DNA from: JBBQLG01 sp964251665
GTDB taxonomy: Bacteria; Bacteroidota; Bacteroidia; Cytophagales; Spirosomataceae
Assembly: GCA_964251665.1 (NCBI GenBank)
Contig: CAXUKO010000015.1
Location: 1-64,000 of the forward strand
Direction of reading: 5' to 3'
DNA: 64,000 nt
The notes beneath the pieces were generated by a model that had not been told where the DNA came from, made no database searches, and saw only the letters and a list, made by a program, of their open reading frames with translations. Positions 33,961 through 42,319 of the stretch are shown one piece after another; the first letter of the stretch is position 1, and every line of letters starts with the position of its first letter. The position numbers and the translations under genes were made by a program.

Positions 33961-35301
33961 TTAATCGCCCCGCTTTTTCGGTTTTGATTTGGTGATTGGT
34001 TTGCCGTATTTCCGCATCATCTCGGCGGCATGGTCGCGCCGGACGTTCACCTTTTTGTTCTTATCAATTTTTTCGTGAAAGGCTGGCCCGGCGTCTTCGT
34101 ATTTCGGGCGTTTCACCTCCACGGTTTTCATGTGCACCTTCGGCTCTTCGTCTTCAGTGAGCCGGTCCGAGATGACAAGATCATCGGGCAGGGGTAACAT
34201 GGGAATAGGGTAGTTCATCAACTGCTCGATGGCGGTTTGCTTTTCGGCATCCGCTTCGGTAATGAACGTAATGGCAATTCCCGTTTTATCGGCCCGCCCG
34301 GTTCGGCCAATGCGGTGAATATAGGTTTCCGGTACCTCCGGCGCGTCGAAATTAATCACGTGCGATACTTCGGCTACGTCCAGCCCACGGGCAATTACAT
34401 CGGTTGCAATCAGAATCCTATGAGTGCCGGTCTTAAACTGGTCAACGGCATCGAACCGCTGATTCTGGGCTTTGTTGGCGTGAATAATACCAACGGCATC
34501 GGGGAATTTAGGGGCTATCTGCTCGTACACCTGGTCGGCGAGGTGGCGGGTGGCCACGAACACCAGCACCTTAGTCATATCGGCGTCGTGGTTGAGCAGC
34601 CAGTCCAGCAGATTGATTTTGGTGTAGAAGTTCGGTACCCGATAGCCGGTCTGCGCGATATTGTCCAGCGGAGTACCCACGGGTGCCGCTTCGATCCGAA
34701 CCGGATTATTGAAATAAGTCGTCATTAGCTGCTCTACCTCGTCGGTCATCGTGGCCGAAAACAGCAGGTTCTGCCGTTTGGGGGGCAACAGATCGAGAAT
34801 AATTTTCAACTGCGTACGAAACCCGAGTTCCAGCATTTCGTCGACCTCGTCAACCACTAATCGGCGGATGTTTTTAGTCTGCATGGACCCGTTCGTCAGC
34901 AGGTCGACCAGTCGGCCGGGCGTGGCAACCACAACATCAGCCCCTTGCCGAAGTTCGGCCATCTGGGGTTTCATATTGGCTCCGCCATAGACGCCCACTA
35001 CCGCCACGCTCATGTAAGCCGTCAGTTGCTTTACGGCCTCAACTACCTGCACAACCAGCTCACGGGTGGGTACCAGTACTAAAAACTGGGGCGTCTTAAC
35101 TGCCTGAAACTGGAATTGCCGCAGGCAGGGCAACAGATAAGCGAAAGTCTTTCCGGTACCTGTCTGCGCAATGCCGCAGACATCCCGGCCTGACATTACT
35201 ACTGAAAACACCTTTTGCTGTATGGGTGTCGGGGTTGTGTAGCCCCCATCCATGAGGGCGTTGAGGAGCGGTCTGGTTAAATTTAGTTCGTCGAATGTCA
35301 T
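33961..35301 (-). CDS. DEAD-box RNA helicase with DEVD motif II and basic tail
   Basis: 446 aa. Q motif TPTPIQQKVFSVV, motif I AQTGTGKT, Ia PTRELVVQ, TPGRLVD, motif II VDEVDEML (DEVD in place of DEAD), motif III SATM, motif V ATDVIARGLDV, motif VI HRIGRTGRA. The C-terminal 60 residues are charged (KTVEVKRPKYED, then RRDHAAEMMRKYGK and KPKKRGD), suited to RNA binding. First gene of the two-helicase operon. The minus strand upstream has TACCTTTA close to the -7 consensus. Confidence 0.94.
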   Translation of the reverse strand: MTFDELNLTRPLLNALMDGGYTTPTPIQQKVFSVVMSGRDVCGIAQTGTGKTFAYLLPCLRQFQFQAVKTPQFLVLVPTRELVVQVVEAVKQLTAYMSVAVVGVYGGANMKPQMAELRQGADVVVATPGRLVDLLTNGSMQTKNIRRLVVDEVDEMLELGFRTQLKIILDLLPPKRQNLLFSATMTDEVEQLMTTYFNNPVRIEAAPVGTPLDNIAQTGYRVPNFYTKINLLDWLLNHDADMTKVLVFVATRHLADQVYEQIAPKFPDAVGIIHANKAQNQRFDAVDQFKTGTHRILIATDVIARGLDVAEVSHVINFDAPEVPETYIHRIGRTGRADKTGIAITFITEADAEKQTAIEQLMNYPIPMLPLPDDLVISDRLTEDEEPKVHMKTVEVKRPKYEDAGPAFHEKIDKNKKVNVRRDHAAEMMRKYGKPITKSKPKKRGD

Positions 35302-35379
35302 AGCTGTACCGGAAAACCGGGCGTAAAGGTACGGCTAATTGCCCGATTCGGGGTAGTTGCTTTTAAGCATTACCGCTAA

Positions 35380-35426
35380 AAAATTCATGTATATTTTTTG
35401 CATTACAAAAAATATACATGAATTTT
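35380..35426 (+). promoter_or_regulatory. Perfect 21-bp palindrome 5 nt upstream of the DUF4143 ATPase gene
   Basis: Arms 35380-35400 and 35406-35426 are exact reverse complements around CATTA. The left arm contains TGTATATTTTTTG, a loose form of the -7 box. The 35431 start codon follows 4 nt after the right arm. It may be an operator, or a hairpin at the very 5' end of the mRNA that hides the start region. It is strongly A+T-rich compared with its surroundings. Confidence 0.65.
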
Positions 35427-35430
35427 AGGG

Positions 35431-36606
35431 ATGATACGTCGTTTGTTGGAAGCGCATTTGCTGGATCAAATAAGCTATTTTCCAGCGGTAGTCCTGGTAG
35501 GGCCACGTCAGGTAGGTAAAACAACATTAGTCAGGACACTACAGAATCAGTTGCCACGCCGATCCATTTATTTAGATCTTGAGCTACCGTCTCAACGGGA
35601 CAGGCTTACGCCTGACGCCGAACTGTATTTAAGCAATCGGTCAGAGCAGACGGTAATATTGGATGAAGTACAGCAGCTATCCGAGCTATTTCCGGTACTG
35701 CGCGGATTAATTGATCAATACCGCGTGGCGGGGCGGTTTGTATTAGTAGGTTCCGCTTCACCTGAGCTACTACGCAATAGTTCCGAGTCGTTGGCTGGGC
35801 GGGTTATCTATATTGAAATGCACCCACTACTGCTCGAAGAACTGCCTGATTCAGCCACGTACCGGTTACACTGGCTACGGGGCGGCTTTCCTGAAGCATA
35901 CTTAGCTCCTTCTGTCAAACGTTTTCGGAACTGGTTCGAATCATTCGTGGCCACTTACCTGCAACGCGACTTGCCGCAATTGGGCTTGTCGGCCGTACCT
36001 GATGTTGTGCGTCGGCTGCTAACTATGCTGGCCAGTCAGCAGGGCGGACTACTCAATTACTCTAATTTGGCTAATTCGCTCGGGTTAGCCGTTACGACTG
36101 TACAGCGTTATCTGGATTTTCTGGAACAGGCTTTCCTGGTCAGGAGGCTTGAACCCTATTTTGTTAATGTAGGTAAGCGGCTCACTAAGGCCCCTAAAGC
36201 GTACGTCCGGGATTCAGGGATGGTGCATCATTTAATGCGGCTCTACGATGAAGAAGCGCTGTTGGGCCATCCAGTAGCCGGTGGTTCCTGGGAAGGCTAC
36301 GTGATTCAGCAGGTAATTGCCGTTTTGGGGACAGATACCCACGCGTATTTTTATCGAACTCAGCAGGGAGCGGAACTGGATATGGTATTGGAGCAAAGTG
36401 GACGTATCGTATTAGCTCTTGAAATCAAACTGTCCAATCAACCTGTGCTTCGCAAGGGTAATACGGTTGCTTTGCAGGATTTAGGCAATCCACCGTTGTT
36501 AGTTGTCACGCCAAGTGCGGCCGACGATGAACTCCGGCCGGGTATTTTTCTGTGCAGCGTAGCCACTTTGCCTGACCGGTTAAAGCAATTTGGGGTGTAC
36601 GAGTAA
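35431..36606 (+). CDS. AAA ATPase with DUF4143 C-terminal domain
   Basis: 391 aa. Walker A in LVGPRQVGKTTLVRTL near residue 29, Walker B in TVILDEVQQLSELFPVLRGL, sensor-type RFVLVGSASPELL, then a winged-helix region (YSNLANSLGLAVTTVQRYLD) and the DUF4143 endonuclease-like fold with AYFYRTQQGAELDMVLE and LALEIKLS. The family is widespread in bacteria and archaea, often mobile and sometimes toxin/defence-like, but no role is proven. It sits alone between leftward and rightward helicase genes, with its own palindromic upstream site. Confidence 0.9.
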   Translation: MIRRLLEAHLLDQISYFPAVVLVGPRQVGKTTLVRTLQNQLPRRSIYLDLELPSQRDRLTPDAELYLSNRSEQTVILDEVQQLSELFPVLRGLIDQYRVAGRFVLVGSASPELLRNSSESLAGRVIYIEMHPLLLEELPDSATYRLHWLRGGFPEAYLAPSVKRFRNWFESFVATYLQRDLPQLGLSAVPDVVRRLLTMLASQQGGLLNYSNLANSLGLAVTTVQRYLDFLEQAFLVRRLEPYFVNVGKRLTKAPKAYVRDSGMVHHLMRLYDEEALLGHPVAGGSWEGYVIQQVIAVLGTDTHAYFYRTQQGAELDMVLEQSGRIVLALEIKLSNQPVLRKGNTVALQDLGNPPLLVVTPSAADDELRPGIFLCSVATLPDRLKQFGVYE

Positions 36607-36752
36607 AGCGAACCAGATAATGATTCAACACAACCGGGTATTTTACACTGGTCTGAGTATAATGCCGGTTTCAGCGTTTCAAGTCTGTTGTCAATCTGAG
36701 TTGCGCGATTGATTTCAATGTAGTCCGGTAAGAGCAACCCAGGGTTTTGCCG

Positions 36753-36760
36753 TACTTTTG
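36753..36760 (+). promoter_or_regulatory. -7 box immediately upstream of the third helicase gene
   Basis: TACTTTTG is an exact TAnnTTTG match and ends 4 nt before the ATG at 36765. Transcription would start at or within a base or two of the ATG, so the mRNA may be leaderless. No -33 TTG at the normal spacing was seen. Confidence 0.5.
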
Positions 36761-36764
36761 GGCT

Positions 36765-38087
36765 ATGATAGCAACGGAACAACAGCCACAAATTCTGGCC
36801 AATCTTGGCATTTCGGCCCTGAACCCCATGCAGGAAGCCGCCCGGCAGGCCGTCGGTCAGGCTAATGATACCATGCTGGTGGCGCCGACCGGTTCCGGTA
36901 AAACAGTTGGGTTTCTGCTGCCGGTGTTCCAGCGTTTAAGCCCCGGCGTGGCGACGGTGCAGTGCCTCATTCTGGCTCCTTCGCGGGAACTCGCGATTCA
37001 GATTGAGCAGGTCTGGAAAAAAATGGCGACGGGCTATAAAGTCAATGTGTGTTACGGTGGGCACGCCATGGACACCGAAATCAGAAACTTGAGTAATCCG
37101 CCCGCCGTGCTGATTGGTACGCCCGGCCGGGTGGCAGACCATATCGACCGGAAGACCTTCGCGGTAGACGGCATTCAGACGCTGGTGCTCGATGAGTTCG
37201 ATAAGTCGCTGGCGCTGGGGTTCCATGACGAGATGGCGTTCATTGTCGGCCAATTGCGCAGCCTGAACAAGCGGGTGCTGGTTTCGGCAACGGCAAATGT
37301 GCGTATTCCTGAGTTTATCCGGCTCAACGCGCCAACCACGCTGACATTTCTGCCCGACGAGGGTGCGAAGACGGCACTCACGACAAAAATTGTTTACTCC
37401 GAAGCGAAAGACAAGATTGATACGCTGTTTCAACTGCTGTGTTCCCTGAATTCCGAAGCCGCCCTGATTTTCTGCAACCACCGCGAAACGGTCGAGCGGA
37501 CCAGCGAACTCCTGAATGAACGTGGTCTGTACAGTACATTTTATCATGGCGGCATGGAGCAGGACGACCGCGAACGTGCGCTAATCCGGTTCCGCAATGG
37601 CAGCGTAACGTATTTGATTACGACTGATTTAGCCGCCCGGGGGCTGGATATTCCCGAAATGAAGCATGTAGTTCATTACCATCTGCCCGTTAAAGAGGAG
37701 GAGTTTATTCACCGGAATGGCCGCACTGCCCGGATGCTGGCGTCGGGCACCGCTTATGTCATCCTGAGCCGCGATGAGCCCTTTCCGGCTTACCTGGACC
37801 GGTCGCTCGAAGTACTGCGGCTGTCTGCCCGCAATCCATTACCCAAACCGCCCGAATTTCAGACAATCTACATCAGTGGCGGAAAGAAAAATAAGCTGAA
37901 CAAAGTCGATATTGTCGGCTTCTTTTCCCAGAAAGGCAATCTCGATAAGAGCGATCTGGGCCTCATTGACGTAAAAGACTTTATCTCGTTCGCTGCCGTG
38001 CGGGCTACCAAAGTAAACGCCCTGCTGGCCCGGATTCGAGAGGAGAAAATGAAGGGCAAAAAGTATAAGATTGAACTAGCCCGGTAA
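36765..38087 (+). CDS. DEAD-box-like RNA helicase with variant motifs II and VI
   Basis: 440 aa from the ATG at 36765 (MIATEQQPQILANLGISALN); the frame can be opened by a TTG at 36747, but that falls on the promoter. Motif I APTGSGKT, Ia APSRELAIQ, GTPGRVAD, motif II LDEFDKS (DEFD), motif III SATAN, motif V TTDLAARGLDI, motif VI HRNGRTARM. The last 70 residues (ISGGKKNKLNKVDIVGFFSQ, KMKGKKYKIELAR) resemble the DbpA RNA-binding domain, which targets 23S rRNA in E. coli. A ribosome-assembly role is therefore plausible. Confidence 0.92.
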   Translation: MIATEQQPQILANLGISALNPMQEAARQAVGQANDTMLVAPTGSGKTVGFLLPVFQRLSPGVATVQCLILAPSRELAIQIEQVWKKMATGYKVNVCYGGHAMDTEIRNLSNPPAVLIGTPGRVADHIDRKTFAVDGIQTLVLDEFDKSLALGFHDEMAFIVGQLRSLNKRVLVSATANVRIPEFIRLNAPTTLTFLPDEGAKTALTTKIVYSEAKDKIDTLFQLLCSLNSEAALIFCNHRETVERTSELLNERGLYSTFYHGGMEQDDRERALIRFRNGSVTYLITTDLAARGLDIPEMKHVVHYHLPVKEEEFIHRNGRTARMLASGTAYVILSRDEPFPAYLDRSLEVLRLSARNPLPKPPEFQTIYISGGKKNKLNKVDIVGFFSQKGNLDKSDLGLIDVKDFISFAAVRATKVNALLARIREEKMKGKKYKIELAR

Positions 38088-38105
38088 GTGAACACAACGA
38101 CTATG

Positions 38106-38156
38106 GTCCGGACGCCCACGTCCGGCAGTTTATGAAAAAACCGGATGTGGGCGTCC
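38106..38156. repeat. Nested GC-rich palindrome after the third helicase gene
   Basis: CCGGACGCCCACGTCCGG (38106-38123) pairs with CCGGATGTGGGCGTCCGG (38139-38156) with one mismatch, around a 15-nt A/T-rich loop. Each arm is itself palindromic (CCGGACG-N4-CGTCCGG in the left arm). It lies 18 nt past the helicase stop and 17 nt before the lipoprotein start, so it can act as a 3' hairpin. Confidence 0.85.
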
Positions 38157-38173
38157 GGCATACACGTTCCGGT

Positions 38174-38698
38174 ATGAACCCATCCAAACTACTCCTTACC
38201 ATGCTGGTGCTGACCCTGGCCTGTCAGACCAAACCCAAACAGGAAACAGCTACCGAAGCACCGGCCGACAGTGCTGCCATGCTGGCGAAACGGCCCGGCC
38301 CCGATGCGCCCCGTTCGGCCGCTGACCGGCTGGTGCGGGCGTTGTACTTCGAGCACAGCAAGACCGAAAATCCCCTGCGTGAAACCAGAAACCGTGCCCT
38401 GATCGACCAGTTTTTTGCCAAACCGCTGGCGGATCAACTCTGGACCCGGGCGCAGCAGTCGGCCGGGAAAGGTGGTTCGGCGGCCAAAAATCCCCTGTTT
38501 AATGCGCCCGACAAGGCCATTCACAAAACGTGGGTGTTGCCAGCCGCCGTAGCAGGCACGCGGGCGGTCGTGTATGTAACGTTTGAGAATCAGGCTAAAC
38601 CCGCTGAAATCCGCGTTGACCTGCAGCAGGTGGCGGGCCGGTGGCGTATCACCGAGATGCTGTACCCGGATGGGTCGACGTTGACGCAGCAGCGGTAG
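38174..38698 (+). CDS. Hypothetical lipoprotein
   Basis: 174 aa from the ATG at 38174 (MNPSKLLLTMLVLTLACQTK), with lipobox TLAC at residue 17. An earlier ATG at 38132 lies within the palindrome and would spoil the signal. The mature part starts with a Lys/Glu/Ala-rich linker, then ADRLVRALYFEHSKTENPL, IDQFFAKPLADQLWTRAQQ, VYVTFENQAKPAEIRVDLQQ and WRITEMLYPDGSTL. This helix-then-sheet order resembles DUF3828-type proteins; not certain. Its last 50 bp overlap the 3' end of the convergent sensor kinase gene. Confidence 0.65.
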   Translation: MNPSKLLLTMLVLTLACQTKPKQETATEAPADSAAMLAKRPGPDAPRSAADRLVRALYFEHSKTENPLRETRNRALIDQFFAKPLADQLWTRAQQSAGKGGSAAKNPLFNAPDKAIHKTWVLPAAVAGTRAVVYVTFENQAKPAEIRVDLQQVAGRWRITEMLYPDGSTLTQQR

Positions 38699-41600
38699 CA
38701 GCCGCCTGTTGACTGAACACCGACTCGGTGGGTAAGGTGATGGTGAAGGTGGTACCAACGTTTTCCTGACTGCACACAGCTACCGTTCCGCCATGCCGTT
38801 CGACGGCCTGTTTGATGATGAAAAGACCCAGCCCGGTACCCTGAATGGCTGAGGCATTGCCCGCCCGAAAGAATGTTTCAAACAAATGGGGAATGTCTGC
38901 TTCAGGAATGCCAATGCCCTCATCCGTAACCGATATGGCAAGTGACCCTTCGTCGAAGGCGAGTGCCAGCACCGGATTGGTCGCCGAAAACTTGAAGGCG
39001 TTGGTGAGCAGGTTTATCAGCGCCTGACTCAGTACCTTTTCGTCGACTACAAGCGGTCGCGGTTGCCCCACTACCCGCAGGTCAACCGTTCGGTGATCGG
39101 CCCGATGCTCGAAATGGGTGGAAACAACGCTTGTGCAGAGGGCCTCAACATCCGTTGGCACCGGGCTGAACACCACCTTGCCGGCGTTCATTTTTTCGAT
39201 TGTCAGGATATCATCCAGCAGTTCGATAAAGCGGCTGATCTGTTTTTCAATGACTGTCAGGTGCCGGTCGATATTTAGTTTTCCCCGGTCTGAGGGCAGG
39301 TCGAGGTACATCTTCACCAGATCAATGCTGGATTGAATAGTAGCCAGGGGGGTGCGGAATTCGTGCGAGGCCGTGGAGACAAACTGCGATTTTAATTTAT
39401 TAAGCACCTGTTCCTGCTGCAGCCGCTCCGTCCGTTCATCAACGATTTGTTCGAGTGCCCATTTCTGCGCCTTGATGGTATTGATGCGGGCTCGGTAGAA
39501 AGCGTAGGCTGATCCAAAAATCAGGCTGGTAAGCACGAATCTAAACCACCAGGTTTTCCAGTAGGGCGGCAAAATAGTGAATTTCAGCGTGGCCCCCTGT
39601 TCGTTCCAGATACCATCGTTGTTGGAAGCTTTCACCCGGAATGTATACTCACCCTGATCTAAATTGGTGTAGGTGGCACTACGCCGGGTTCCAATGTAAT
39701 TCCAGTCGTTATCAAACCCTTCCAGCTTATAGGCGTATTGGTTTTTCTGCGGCAGCGTGTAATTCAGGGCCGCAAATTCCACGGAAAACACCCCCTGATC
39801 ATGGCTGAGCGTGAGATCGTGGGTTTGCGTAATATCTTTTGTCAAAGGCGAGTTAGGATCACCCGCATAAACCGATCTGTTAAATATCTGAAGGTCGGTA
39901 ATATAAACAGGGGGAATGTATATATTGTCCTGAATACTATCCGGGTGGAATGTATTAAATCCCTCCGATCCACCAAAAAATAAGGTGCCATCGGTGGCCC
40001 TGTACGCCGAGCCTACTTTAAATTCATTTCCCTGTATTCCGTCCGAAAGGCCGTAATTACGGATGGCTTTTGTGCGAAGCGTATACCTGGAAATTCCCTT
40101 ATTGGTGCTTATCCATAAATCGCCGTTGGTGTCGTAAATAATTGCGTTAACTACGTTATTGGGCAATCCGTTTTTTTCATTGATTACCCTGAACTGGCCG
40201 GTCTTTTTATTGAGCAGGCAAAGCCCACCGCCCGTACCAACCCACATATAGCCCTTACCAGCATCCAGCAAACAATTAATGGTATTACTGCTGATGCTGT
40301 GTTTATCGTTAGGATTGTGCCTGAAATGTGCAAATCTATTCGTGGTTCTGTCAAGCCGGTCGAGTCCGTTTTCCGTACCTACCCAGATCGCACCCGTTTC
40401 GTCCTCCAGAATGGCATTCAGGTCAATGCTGCTGATTGTCGTTGAGTCGCCGGGTACGTGGGTGTAGTGGGTCAGTTTTTTGGTCGAACGGTTATAGAAG
40501 TACAGGCCATAGGCCCAGGTTCCGACCCACAGGTTCGTTGCCCGGTCGGTAGCCAGCACATTAACACTGATGGTTGATAGTGAGTCGGGGATGCCGTTTG
40601 GTGGCCTGTAGTGTGTAAAAATGCCCTTTTGGGTGTCGTATAAATCAAACCCTCCGCGGTGACAGCCTAAAGCTAGCAGGTTTTTTTCTACCTCCACGAC
40701 TGAAATAATGTAATCAGCGCCGGGACTGTTCTCAACCGTACCCTGATGCGTAAACACCGAAAAGAGCCCGGTTTTTCGGTCAAAACGATTCAGTCCGCCC
40801 CCATCCGTACCCAGCCAGATGGTACCGGACGCGTCCCCTTTTATCGTCAGCACGATATCGTTGCTCAGGCTGTTTTGATGCGGTGAGCTGCGGTAGGTTC
40901 TGAATTTAGCCCCAAACTTCGGAAGAAAATTGGCCCCGCCCGAATACGTACCTACCCAGATATTACTGATATCATCTTTGTAAAGGCAGTATACCGAATT
41001 ATTGCTGAGGCTGGTTTTATCGGCAATGTTATACCGGATTGTGGTGAATCGGCCGGCGACCTGATTATAAATGCTGATGCCACCGTTTTCAGTGCCAACC
41101 CATAAATTCCCCTGATGATCATCCATAATGTCCAGAATATCATTATGGCAAAGGCTATTGGGGTCCGTTGGCCGATGGAGGAAATTAGAAAACGTATTAT
41201 CGGCCGGATTATAGCGCGAAATACCACCGCCTAATGAACCGGCCCAGATAAATCCCTGCTTGTCCAGACAAACCACTCTGACCCAGTTGCTGCTGATAGT
41301 CGCCGGATTGGCCGGATTGTGCAGATACCGCTTAAATTGTTTTCGTTTTGTATCAAATCGATTTAATCCGTTTTGCGTGGCTACCCATAGATTGCCCGCT
41401 TTATCTTCCGTAATTTTTGTTACGAAATTATCGCTTAAACTGGTTTCGTTTTGGCTGTCATGTCTGTAAGCGGTATAGGCGTTTGTTTTTGTATTAACCA
41501 GGTAAAGACCGTTCGGAGTACCCAGCCACATACGCTGTTGACTATCCTGGAAAATATCCAGAATTTTCAGATGGCTGTGATCAATCACATAATGAAAGAA

Positions 41601-41945
41601 ATTGTTTTTATCGCGGTTAAATCGATCCAGTCCATCGCTGGTTCCTACCCAGAGCGTTCCCGTTTTATCTTCTAAAATATCGTAAACCAGGCTATGCTGA
41701 ATGCTGCTGCGATTCTCCGGCGCGTGTTTATAAATAGAAAACTTATACCCATCGTACCGGTTCAGGCCCTCGTCGGTAGCAAACCACATGAATCCCTTAC
41801 TGTCTTTCAGAATCGCCCGTACGTGGCTCTGCGATAAGCCTTCATTGGTTGATAATCGGGTAAACGCGGGGGTCTGCCATTGAGCCAGTAGACACGCCGT
41901 GCTTAGCAGGTAGATTGATGCGACGAGCAGTGCAAGTCTTTTCAT
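38649..41945 (-). CDS. Sensor histidine kinase with two-component regulator propeller (no receiver)
   Basis: 1098 aa. Signal peptide, then about 12-14 propeller repeats of the type GFMWFATDEGLNRYDG (residues 25-690), a Y_Y_Y domain (GFDNDWNYIGTRRSATYTNL, near 740), one TM helix (WFRFVLTSLIFGSAYAFY, near 800), a HisKA domain with phospho-acceptor His in STASHEFRTPLATIQ (about residue 861), and an HATPase domain (NLLTNAFKFS, VTDEGIGIPEAD, GTGLGLFIIKQAVERHGG). It should sense a periplasmic ligand. Unlike the protein at 46487 it ends after the kinase, with an Ala/Thr/Ser tail, so it needs a separate response regulator; none is adjacent. Confidence 0.93.
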   Translation of the reverse strand: MKRLALLVASIYLLSTACLLAQWQTPAFTRLSTNEGLSQSHVRAILKDSKGFMWFATDEGLNRYDGYKFSIYKHAPENRSSIQHSLVYDILEDKTGTLWVGTSDGLDRFNRDKNNFFHYVIDHSHLKILDIFQDSQQRMWLGTPNGLYLVNTKTNAYTAYRHDSQNETSLSDNFVTKITEDKAGNLWVATQNGLNRFDTKRKQFKRYLHNPANPATISSNWVRVVCLDKQGFIWAGSLGGGISRYNPADNTFSNFLHRPTDPNSLCHNDILDIMDDHQGNLWVGTENGGISIYNQVAGRFTTIRYNIADKTSLSNNSVYCLYKDDISNIWVGTYSGGANFLPKFGAKFRTYRSSPHQNSLSNDIVLTIKGDASGTIWLGTDGGGLNRFDRKTGLFSVFTHQGTVENSPGADYIISVVEVEKNLLALGCHRGGFDLYDTQKGIFTHYRPPNGIPDSLSTISVNVLATDRATNLWVGTWAYGLYFYNRSTKKLTHYTHVPGDSTTISSIDLNAILEDETGAIWVGTENGLDRLDRTTNRFAHFRHNPNDKHSISSNTINCLLDAGKGYMWVGTGGGLCLLNKKTGQFRVINEKNGLPNNVVNAIIYDTNGDLWISTNKGISRYTLRTKAIRNYGLSDGIQGNEFKVGSAYRATDGTLFFGGSEGFNTFHPDSIQDNIYIPPVYITDLQIFNRSVYAGDPNSPLTKDITQTHDLTLSHDQGVFSVEFAALNYTLPQKNQYAYKLEGFDNDWNYIGTRRSATYTNLDQGEYTFRVKASNNDGIWNEQGATLKFTILPPYWKTWWFRFVLTSLIFGSAYAFYRARINTIKAQKWALEQIVDERTERLQQEQVLNKLKSQFVSTASHEFRTPLATIQSSIDLVKMYLDLPSDRGKLNIDRHLTVIEKQISRFIELLDDILTIEKMNAGKVVFSPVPTDVEALCTSVVSTHFEHRADHRTVDLRVVGQPRPLVVDEKVLSQALINLLTNAFKFSATNPVLALAFDEGSLAISVTDEGIGIPEADIPHLFETFFRAGNASAIQGTGLGLFIIKQAVERHGGTVAVCSQENVGTTFTITLPTESVFSQQAAATAAASTSTHPGTASR

Positions 41946-42319
41946 GAAGGATAGCTGCTATAATAATCAACGTCGTTGCGATTGGCCGGATGGCCTGGTT
42001 GAGAACATAGGAGCAGGTAACCCGGTTGCCGCAACAGGTACGGAATACTGAACGGGACAAAAAGACCAGGGAGGATCAAGGTTCAATTGTTCATGCATAA
42101 GGGAAAGTCGTTACGGTTTTGCTTATAAACTTAACTTCTTTATTGGTAAAGAAAGAATAAGTTTACTTTTTATTCGCAACATTCTCCCTGATATTGAATG
42201 AACGGTAAAATAGAAGTACGAAGCCGCGACGATAGCGGCCACCTAAACGGTATACGGCTTACTCCGAAAGCAGGAGTGGGGCGGCAGGCGCTGAGGGCTG
42301 GTTCAGCAAACGAAGCAAG
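41946..42319. other. Region upstream of the sensor kinase gene
   Basis: 374 bp between the kinase start and the end of the MtfA-like gene, both on the minus strand. The only clear structure is the nested hairpin at 42126-42165. No convincing gene or full promoter was found. Confidence 0.5.
42126..42165 (-). promoter_or_regulatory. Nested A+T-rich hairpin upstream of the sensor kinase gene
   Basis: Outer arms TAAACTTA (42126-42133) and TAAGTTTA (42158-42165) enclose inner arms TTCTTTA (42136-42142) and TAAAGAA (42147-42153) around TTGG. Outer and inner stems are each perfect and are separated by 2 and 4 unpaired bases. It lies about 180 nt before the kinase start. It could be an operator with two half-site pairs or an RNA stem. 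Confidence 0.45.

Noticed and set aside
32804..38087. Helicases plus DUF4143 ATPase as an antiphage defence island
   Set aside because: The helicases have ordinary RNA-helicase motifs and basic tails typical of ribosome or RNA work; no nuclease, toxin or known defence gene accompanies them.
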